Assembly: GCA_042408415.1 (NCBI GenBank)
Contig: JBHORE010000040.1
Location: 1-11,948 of the forward strand
DNA: 11,948 bases
Direction of reading: 5' to 3'
From: Thermobaculum sp042408415
GTDB taxonomy: Bacteria; Chloroflexota; Chloroflexia; Thermobaculales; Thermobaculaceae
This document shows, piece by piece, positions 7,465 through 11,948 of the stretch. The notes beneath the pieces were generated by a model. The model was given only the letters and a program-made list of their open reading frames with translations. It was not told the DNA's origin and ran no database searches. Both the position numbers and the translations under genes were made by a program. Each line of letters opens with the position of its first letter. Within the stretch, counting starts at the first letter, position 1.

Positions 7465-9369
7465 CTATCTGGAGGCTCTACCTGCTAACAAGGTAAGGTA
7501 GCCAGGTTCTTTTGGCAAGATCTGAATTCTATACGTGGATTTTTGAAGGGTGTAATTAGATTTAGCGGCAACTATTAAGAATGGTTCGCCCTTGAGCTCT
7601 TGTGCTGAAAGCTCATAGATAGCCTTGCCATCCGCGCCAGCATCTACCAATACATACCCTTTGGGATTGTTAGCATCTAGGATAATCAGACTATATCTAC
7701 CTGGAACATAGGGTCCGCTTAGAACCCACCCTTTAGCCTGCCAATCGTTAGGACTTTCCATATTATCGTAGAAACCTATCTCAGGTACACGCACTCCATC
7801 CACAGCCATACCTGCCGAGTTGTACCCATCGTCTGTAACATACTCAAATCTTAACAGGATCTTTCTACCTGCATATGGAGTAAGATCAAAAGTATCAGTA
7901 ATCCATCCACCACTCTTGCCTGTGTAACCACTTCCCAGATTGTTTCCACTTGGATTACTGGTAGTAGAGTGCTTTCCACGAAGTGTAGTCCAGGTTCTGC
8001 CGCCATCACTAGATACCATTATGTAGCCATAGTCGTATCCTTTCTCTATGTCATACCAGAGATCCACTTGCAGAGTGGCTCTTTTCACCCTTGTAAGGTC
8101 TACCTGGCGTGTTAGAGTACTATCTACCAAGTCACCTCGATTACTGTACCAGAATTTCTGGCCGTTCTTGGGAAGCACAGGCAACAAAGGTACTCGAGGA
8201 TCCGCATCAAAAAACACATAGTAGTCCGATGTACTTTGAGGTAACTTGTAGTAGTCAGCACCCCACTGGTTGATATTGGTTATTAGATCAGAACCAATGC
8301 TTAAAGAAGCATATCTTACATTGGGTTGATCAAATCTATACCCAAATATCTTATTGCTCTTGATATCCACTAAATTGGCTATGAGCCATTGAGGGTAGAT
8401 CTTAGACCAATCGTATCCATAAGCAGATAAGGTTTCAGATAAAGCTAACAAGCCTGGATACTTAGACCTTATTATATGCCTGAGAATATCGGGGCCAAAT
8501 CTATACGCCAAGTAAGACATAAGTCTATATGATTGCCCATAATGAGATAAGGACTCATCTGGATTGCTGCTCCAACTACTTAGCTGTATATCAGGGTTAT
8601 TAGCGAAAGACTTGCTAGTTTCTGAAGGAATATGTCCTGAAAGCTCCGAGGCGTACTCAGACATGCCTTCATTTATCCATACGTCTTGGTTGGCATGTTG
8701 ATACCAATGGATCATATGCTGAAACTCATGTGCAAGTGTAGAGATGAAGGAAGGGCTACCCGGGTTAGAATTAATATAAATTATCTCATGTCCATTGCTA
8801 TATGGACTGACACTACTGAGGTATTCGTCATTGCTGGAGTAATAGCCACCAACACCTGGAATATTCCCTATGAATATAACAATCCTAGAATCACCATCTA
8901 TACCAGGCCTCCACTCGGTTCCAAAGACCGACCTTAGGGTTGGTATAAGAGATTCAAATTGATCCGCAGCTTGCCGAAGATCAAACTCAGAAAACCCTAT
9001 CCCTTCCTCAACAAACCAATATGCATTAGGAGTTACGAGTTGAAGTACCGCCTGCTTCCGTGAGTAGGAGTTACTCTCTTGATTTAGCACCCAAAAGCTT
9101 TTCCTTATACCTACACGCCAACCCTTAGTACTGTTGCTAGTGTTATTCACCTCCTGAACTAACCCTAGGCGAGACCTCAACAGATCTAGCTTCCTCGCAG
9201 GGGGAACGGAGAATTTAAGGATTTGCTCATTCGAGATATCTTGAATGGTCCAACGCGAACTACTGAAGTCGACATTATTGGGATTACGATCGTAAGGGGA
9301 AATACCCAGAAGACAAATTACGCAAAAACCGATGAATATAATTCGCAGCTTAAAACTAGAGATAATCAC
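7465..9369 (-). CDS. Secreted or anchored zinc metalloprotease with immune-inhibitor-A-like C-terminal region
   Basis: A 634-residue protein. Residues 1-25 (K7, R9, then a hydrophobic run) look like a signal peptide or membrane anchor, so it should act outside the cytoplasm. The zinc site is 'LAHEFQHMIHW' (H214, E215, H218), followed by 'WINEGMSEYASE' with E234 as the likely third ligand, a gluzincin-like HExxH...E arrangement resembling M30/hyicolysin-type and some M6-like proteins. Residues about 430-545 ('SSDGGRTWTTL', 'ITDTFDLTPYAGRKILLRF', 'GMAVDGVRVPEIGFYDNME') resemble the beta-sandwich C-terminal domain of immune inhibitor A proteases. A last beta-rich segment of about 80 residues follows. 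The start is a GTG with AGGAAA six bases upstream. It is a single-gene unit with its own promoter; the ruvB promoter lies just beyond its stop. The substrate is unknown, and the MEROPS family is uncertain. Confidence 0.85.
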   Translation of the reverse strand: MIISSFKLRIIFIGFCVICLLGISPYDRNPNNVDFSSSRWTIQDISNEQILKFSVPPARKLDLLRSRLGLVQEVNNTSNSTKGWRVGIRKSFWVLNQESNSYSRKQAVLQLVTPNAYWFVEEGIGFSEFDLRQAADQFESLIPTLRSVFGTEWRPGIDGDSRIVIFIGNIPGVGGYYSSNDEYLSSVSPYSNGHEIIYINSNPGSPSFISTLAHEFQHMIHWYQHANQDVWINEGMSEYASELSGHIPSETSKSFANNPDIQLSSWSSNPDESLSHYGQSYRLMSYLAYRFGPDILRHIIRSKYPGLLALSETLSAYGYDWSKIYPQWLIANLVDIKSNKIFGYRFDQPNVRYASLSIGSDLITNINQWGADYYKLPQSTSDYYVFFDADPRVPLLPVLPKNGQKFWYSNRGDLVDSTLTRQVDLTRVKRATLQVDLWYDIEKGYDYGYIMVSSDGGRTWTTLRGKHSTTSNPSGNNLGSGYTGKSGGWITDTFDLTPYAGRKILLRFEYVTDDGYNSAGMAVDGVRVPEIGFYDNMESPNDWQAKGWVLSGPYVPGRYSLIILDANNPKGYVLVDAGADGKAIYELSAQELKGEPFLIVAAKSNYTLQKSTYRIQILPKEPGYLTLLAGRASR

Positions 9370-9419
9370 CGACGGTTTCCTGCAGTTTGATGAAGCGGGT
9401 AGTCATTGACATCGCAGGG

Positions 9420-9448
9420 ATTGTAACAAAAGAGTCATCCTTAGACAA
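9420..9448 (-). promoter_or_regulatory. Promoter of the metalloprotease gene
   Basis: On the minus strand, TTGTCT (9448-9443) is separated by 17 bases from TACAAT (9425-9420), and the -10 carries the TGT extension (9428-9426). Transcription would begin near 9413, giving a leader of about 44 bases before the GTG at 9369. Confidence 0.6.
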
Positions 9449-9469
9449 CAAATAAATAGGATTCTAGAG

Positions 9470-9657
9470 TGAGCCACCCAAGATGCCCTTCCACTGTCTG
9501 CGCCCCACATCCGCAGGCCTTCTGCTGCGACAGGACGTCAACCCTCACTGATCCAGCAGCATCTAGGGCATCGCACATCAGCATCACTCTGGGCATATAC
9601 TCTCACCGGATGGTAGATATGGACGTGGAGGCTACCAGACGCATGGAAGCACTCTAG
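9470..9657 (+). pseudogene. C-terminal remnant of a tyrosine recombinase (integrase), frameshifted
   Basis: Two plus-strand frames together spell the end of a phage-type integrase. The frame of 9470 gives 'LPLSAPHIRRPSAAT' (the usual HDLRHTxAT region, keeping the H-x-x-R pair, 9506-9517) and 'SLIQQHLGH' (9545-9571). The frame of 9469 then gives 'ISITLGIYSH', with the catalytic tyrosine at 9598-9600, and 'RMVDMDVEATRRMEAL' to a TAG at 9655-9657. The switch between 9572 and 9576 is the size of a one-base deletion. The stretch between HxxR and LIQQHLGH is about five codons shorter than usual. Nothing of the earlier catalytic arginine or the N-terminal domains is present. The region is richer in GC than its neighbours. 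It ends 83 bases from the 3' end of tRNA-Pro, a common integration target, so it is probably what remains of an integrated element. It should not make a working protein. Confidence 0.75.
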
Positions 9658-9675
9658 GCTAGCCCAAGCCAAGAG

Positions 9676-9705
9676 GCCCCTTCGAACCTCACCGGTCGAA
9701 GGGGC
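9676..9705 (-). terminator. Strong hairpin downstream of tRNA-Pro (possible terminator)
   Basis: GCCCCTTCGA (9676-9685) and TCGAAGGGGC (9696-9705) form a perfect 10-base stem with a 10-base loop. It begins 35 bases past the 3' end of tRNA-Pro in its direction of transcription and lies between that tRNA and the integrase remnant. After the stem the minus strand reads CTCTTGGCTTGG, which is only modestly T-rich, so the terminator call is tentative. It could instead be a leftover recombination or regulatory site of the lost element. Confidence 0.45.
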
Positions 9706-9739
9706 TATGCTTGAACTCCAGGTAGTACTTGGGGGTTCC

Positions 9740-9818
<79 letters not shown>

Positions 9819-9827
9819 GCAAGGCTA

Positions 9828-9836
9828 ATAATAGCA
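9828..9836 (-). promoter_or_regulatory. Extended -10 promoter of tRNA-Pro
   Basis: The minus strand reads TGCTATTAT (9836-9828), nine bases before the mature 5' end of tRNA-Pro at 9818. Transcription would start near 9821, leaving a very short 5' leader for RNase P. No convincing -35 is seen. Confidence 0.5.
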
Positions 9837-9853
9837 AAATTGTAGTCCTGCTT

Positions 9854-9874
9854 CCAGTCATGGGATCCCACTGG
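9854..9874. promoter_or_regulatory. Palindromic element between divergent tRNA promoters
   Basis: TGGGATCCCA (9861-9870) is a perfect 10-base palindrome. Overlapping it, CCAGT (9854-9858) and ACTGG (9870-9874) form a second inverted repeat. The element lies about 40-50 bases upstream of both predicted tRNA start points, suiting a shared regulator or a topological element. This is inference from position and symmetry only. Confidence 0.35.
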
Positions 9875-9897
9875 TCTTGTACAGGTTTTGGAGCCTT

Positions 9898-9906
9898 TGA
9901 TATACT
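9898..9906 (+). promoter_or_regulatory. Extended -10 promoter of tRNA-Arg and the deacetylase gene
   Basis: TGATATACT (9898-9906) is an extended -10, 15 bases before the mature 5' end of tRNA-Arg at 9922. TGTACA at 9878-9883 could be a weak -35 with a 17-base spacer. No other promoter is visible before the downstream deacetylase gene. Confidence 0.55.
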
Positions 9907-9921
9907 TATCAATGCAGACGC

Positions 9922-9997
9922 GGCCTCGTAGCTCAGAGGATAGAGCAGCGGTTTCCTAAACCGCGTGTCGGGGGTTCGAGTCCCTCCGGGGCCGCCA
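9922..9997 (+). tRNA. tRNA-Arg (CCT)
   Basis: The 76-base sequence folds as a cloverleaf. The acceptor is GGCCTCG/CGGGGCC (9922-9928 with 9987-9993, one T-G pair), followed by discriminator G and an encoded CCA (9995-9997). The D stem is GCTC/GAGC. The anticodon stem GCGGT/ACCGC encloses the loop TTCCTAA, with anticodon CCT at 9955-9957. The T arm is GGGGG-TTCGAGT-CCCTC. It reads the arginine codon AGG. The ATG of the deacetylase gene lies 20 bases after the CCA, with no room for a terminator between them. Confidence 0.95.
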
Positions 9998-10017
9998 AAT
10001 CCTTCCTGAGGAGATCC

Positions 10018-10713
10018 ATGCAGAACAACTCTCTCATTCCTGAACGCGTCCTCGTTATAGTGGCTCATCCGGATGATATGGAGTTTACCTGTGGAGGTAC
10101 CATAGCTAAGTGGGCTGAAGCAGGGTCAAAGATATGCTTGGTACTTGCCACGAGTGGCGACAAAGGTACAAAAGATAGGAGTAAGTCTCCTTTTCACATT
10201 GCCGAAATCAGAGAGCAAGAGCAGAAGAAAGCTGCAGAAGTATTAGGTATATCAGAGGTCATTTTTCTTCGTCATCTAGATGGCGAACTCGAAGTTACTA
10301 TGGACTTTCGAAGACAAATCAGCACTATCATCAGGAAATTTGAGCCTAATGCCCTCATCACTCACGATCCATGGAGAGCTTACCAAATACATCCTGACCA
10401 CAGGGCAGTCGGCATGGTGAGCATTGATGCAATAGTAGCCGCGAGAGATCATTTATACGTCCCCGAACAACTAGTGGCTGGTTTAGAGCCACACCACACT
10501 TCCCATGTGTTTCTGTTTAGCACTGATAGCCCTGACCATCTGGAAGATATCAGCGACTTCATGGATAAGAAGATAGAAGCTCTAGCTTGCCACCATAGCC
10601 AGCTGGGACACCTCCCCAATTGGCAATCCAGAGTAATACAGTGGGCAGAAGTTACCGGAGAGCGTATAGGCGTGAAGTACGCCGAAGCTTTCAAGCATAT
10701 AGAACTGCTATAG
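10018..10713 (+). CDS. PIG-L family zinc-dependent deacetylase
   Basis: A 231-residue protein of the family that removes acetyl groups from N-acetylglucosamine-type substrates, including MshB (mycothiol), BshB (bacillithiol) and antibiotic or lipid deacetylases. The zinc site is visible: 'VAHPDDMEFTCGGT' gives H17 and D20 (D19 is the likely general base), and 'HPDHRAVG' gives H128. 'ATSGDKGT' (44-51), 'REQEQKKAAEVLGI' (65-78) and 'DGELE' (88-92) are further family landmarks. No signal peptide is seen, so it is probably cytoplasmic. The ATG has GAGGAG (10008-10013) four bases upstream. It directly follows tRNA-Arg and is probably on the same transcript. Its stop overlaps the stop of the opposite kinase-like gene. 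A role in bacillithiol-like thiol synthesis is possible, but no partner gene (bshA, bshC, mshA, mshC) is in the window, so the substrate is left open. Confidence 0.9.
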   Translation: MQNNSLIPERVLVIVAHPDDMEFTCGGTIAKWAEAGSKICLVLATSGDKGTKDRSKSPFHIAEIREQEQKKAAEVLGISEVIFLRHLDGELEVTMDFRRQISTIIRKFEPNALITHDPWRAYQIHPDHRAVGMVSIDAIVAARDHLYVPEQLVAGLEPHHTSHVFLFSTDSPDHLEDISDFMDKKIEALACHHSQLGHLPNWQSRVIQWAEVTGERIGVKYAEAFKHIELL

Positions 10714-11331
10714 TTTTGGTATACCTGCTCTCCTTGCTAACCTCTCCGCACTTCTAACAAGAAGGTTAGTATAATACCTACCGAATATATTACTACGCGA
10801 AAACCATAGAAACATAGCTGCTGGATCAATCAGCCATATCTTGCGCTGTTCATCTACCACAAGGTTGTTTGAGCATCTTATATCATGCATACACCATCTA
10901 GGTGGTCCACCTATGACATCTGGTAACGAATTAGTCTCCGCTAGGCACATCTTTATAGCCTCAACCAAGCCCAGCAATTCATCTCTAATAATCGTCAATT
11001 CTCTATCTCCCAGCCTAGACAAAGGTGTACCATTGACTTTCTTCTGGATAACTAGGTTTACAGGTTTGCCACTAGAAGTTCTAGACCTTACAAAAAAGCT
11101 CTGAGGCACTCTAAAGTACTTGGCAGCTATTGAATGTTCGTTAGCTTGTCGAATTAACCAGCTCAGGGGCTGATTGTATCCAAAATAAGGCTTAGCTACC
11201 TTAACAACATAATCCTTGTTATTCGTAAGTTCCCACACGTCGTTGAAGAAGCCTGAGCCTAAGCGTGATTGGAAAGAGTCACAAATACATGCTAGGTCTA
11301 ACTTTTGAGGTTCAGGAGGATAGAAATCCAA
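10708..11331 (-). CDS. Protein-kinase-like (phosphotransferase fold) protein of unknown role
   Basis: A 207-residue protein not recognised as a named family, but its kinase-fold landmarks are in order. A glycine loop 'LGSGFFNDVWEL' (24-35) is followed by 'YVVKVAKP' with K44 in the place of the ATP lysine, then E65 in 'NEHSIAAKY', a catalytic loop 'MHDIRCSNN' (148-156; D150 and N155 with the D+5=N spacing of HRDxxxxN), and 'WLIDP' with D169 in the place of the DFG aspartate. The key residues are all present, so it may be active; whether it acts on a protein or a small molecule cannot be told. It is shorter than a typical Ser/Thr kinase and has a basic C-terminal tail. The start is a TTG with GAGGTG eight bases upstream, 20 bases after the rnc stop, so it is probably cotranscribed with rnc. 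No signal or membrane segment is obvious. Confidence 0.65.
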   Translation of the reverse strand: MDFYPPEPQKLDLACICDSFQSRLGSGFFNDVWELTNNKDYVVKVAKPYFGYNQPLSWLIRQANEHSIAAKYFRVPQSFFVRSRTSSGKPVNLVIQKKVNGTPLSRLGDRELTIIRDELLGLVEAIKMCLAETNSLPDVIGGPPRWCMHDIRCSNNLVVDEQRKIWLIDPAAMFLWFSRSNIFGRYYTNLLVRSAERLARRAGIPKL

Positions 11332-11351
11332 AGTTACTGCACCTCGTATCT

Positions 11352-11948
11352 CTATATTGAAGAGGAAGTCTTGAAGTCAAAGACGTCCAAAGCCTTTCTA
11401 GCAGCTTCTTGCTCAGCCTCAGATTTGCTTCTCCCCTCGCCCTGAGCAGAAACATCGTTTACTTTTACTTGGACTATGAAATTATCTTGAACTGGAGGTG
11501 CAGCAATAACTGTGTAAATGGGATTTGTTCTATATAGTCTGTGAGACAGTTCTTGAAGGCGTGTCTTGTTATCCTTCACATCAAGCCAATGCTCTAGCTC
11601 TTCTTTGCTAAGACGTAGTAAACGAAATACAACAGACCTACATGTTTCTAGATCTGAATCCAGATACACCGCTGCAATTAGCGCTTCCAGAGCATCAGCC
11701 AGCACGCTTTCAGATTGGTTACTACCAGAAAGTCTTGCGCCTTTGCCCAGTAAAATAAAATCTCCTATACCTAAAGTACGAGATATATCTGCAAGGTTCT
11801 TTCTACCAACAAGATGAGCTCTAGCTCTAGTTAGAATACCCTCACTAGCCCTTGGGAACAGCCTAAACAAAGCCTCCCCCACTACGAATGAGAGGATAGA
11901 ATCACCAAGAAACTCAAACCTCTCATTAGTCTCTGCCCTTTCCAAGGA
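11352..11948 (-). CDS. rnc: Ribonuclease III (N-terminus beyond the right edge)
   Basis: Cleaves double-stranded RNA in rRNA precursor processing and mRNA turnover. The frame is open to the right edge; 198 residues are visible and roughly 30-40 N-terminal residues are missing. The catalytic signature 'NERFEFLGDSILSFVV' is near the edge, and the second metal-binding segment 'LADALEALIAAVYLD' follows. A linker leads to a C-terminal double-stranded-RNA-binding domain: 'TRLQELSHRLYRTNPIYTVI', then 'GEGRSKSEAEQEAARKALDVF' as the conserved final helix. A TTG at 11945 is internal, not the start, because the frame continues upstream of it and the family needs more sequence there. The kinase-like gene follows by 20 bases. 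Confidence 0.96.
   Translation of the reverse strand, partial: SLERAETNERFEFLGDSILSFVVGEALFRLFPRASEGILTRARAHLVGRKNLADISRTLGIGDFILLGKGARLSGSNQSESVLADALEALIAAVYLDSDLETCRSVVFRLLRLSKEELEHWLDVKDNKTRLQELSHRLYRTNPIYTVIAAPPVQDNFIVQVKVNDVSAQGEGRSKSEAEQEAARKALDVFDFKTSSSI

Noticed and set aside
9464..9657. Possible structured non-coding RNA: ends CTAGAGTG and CACTCTAG can pair, GATGCCCT pairs with AGGGCATC, and GC is raised
   Set aside because: The integrase motifs in two frames explain the stretch better, and I could not match 6S, SRP, tmRNA or RNase P landmarks.
9686..9720. Resemblance of the hairpin's minus strand (GAGGTTCGAAGGGG) to a tRNA T arm, suggesting a partial tRNA or att duplicate
   Set aside because: The match does not extend along tRNA-Pro or tRNA-Arg, and the perfect 10-base hairpin accounts for the sequence.

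Overview
The window reads as the chromosome of a free-living bacterium of middling GC content, with tightly packed genes. The gene set (bactofilin, alr, nnr, acpS, tgt, queA, ruvB, rnc) is housekeeping. The protein sequences and gene order fit a Chloroflexota-type or related deep-branching lineage such as Thermobaculum. That placement is an impression without a database comparison and should be held loosely.

Positions 1-7428 (minus strand) are dominated by one probable eight-gene operon. It starts at an extended -10 promoter near 7420-7428 and runs ruvB, a DUF2905 membrane protein, queA, tgt, acpS, nnr, alr and a bactofilin. Gaps between genes are 23 bases or less, or the genes overlap. It joins two widely seen clusters: Holliday-junction repair with queuosine tRNA modification (ruvB-queA-tgt), and acpS-nnr-alr (carrier-protein activation, nicotinamide-nucleotide repair, D-alanine supply). 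A cytoskeletal bactofilin ends it. Downstream, with its own promoter, begins the N-terminus of a membrane protein resembling fused MFS/spermidine-synthase proteins; it runs off the left edge.

Positions 7465-9448 hold a secreted or anchored zinc metalloprotease (HExxH motif and an immune-inhibitor-A-like C-terminal region) with its own promoter. Positions 9470-9997 are the most accessory-looking part. They hold a frameshifted C-terminal remnant of a tyrosine recombinase, a strong hairpin, a tRNA-Pro(CGG) on the minus strand and a tRNA-Arg(CCT) on the plus strand. The two tRNAs are divergent, and a palindrome lies between their promoters. The remnant sits just beyond the 3' end of tRNA-Pro, as expected for a decayed integrative element.

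Positions 10018-11948 hold a PIG-L family zinc deacetylase that follows tRNA-Arg by 20 bases and is probably cotranscribed with it. On the opposite strand a protein-kinase-like gene lies downstream of rnc (RNase III, cut by the right edge). The deacetylase and kinase-like genes converge with overlapping stop codons.

I did not find a clear undescribed system such as a defence island, CRISPR array or biosynthetic cluster. The best leads are the recombinase remnant at the tRNA pair, the tRNA-deacetylase transcription unit, a predicted leaderless gene, the recurrent extended -10 promoters, and the uncharacterised kinase-like protein next to rnc.
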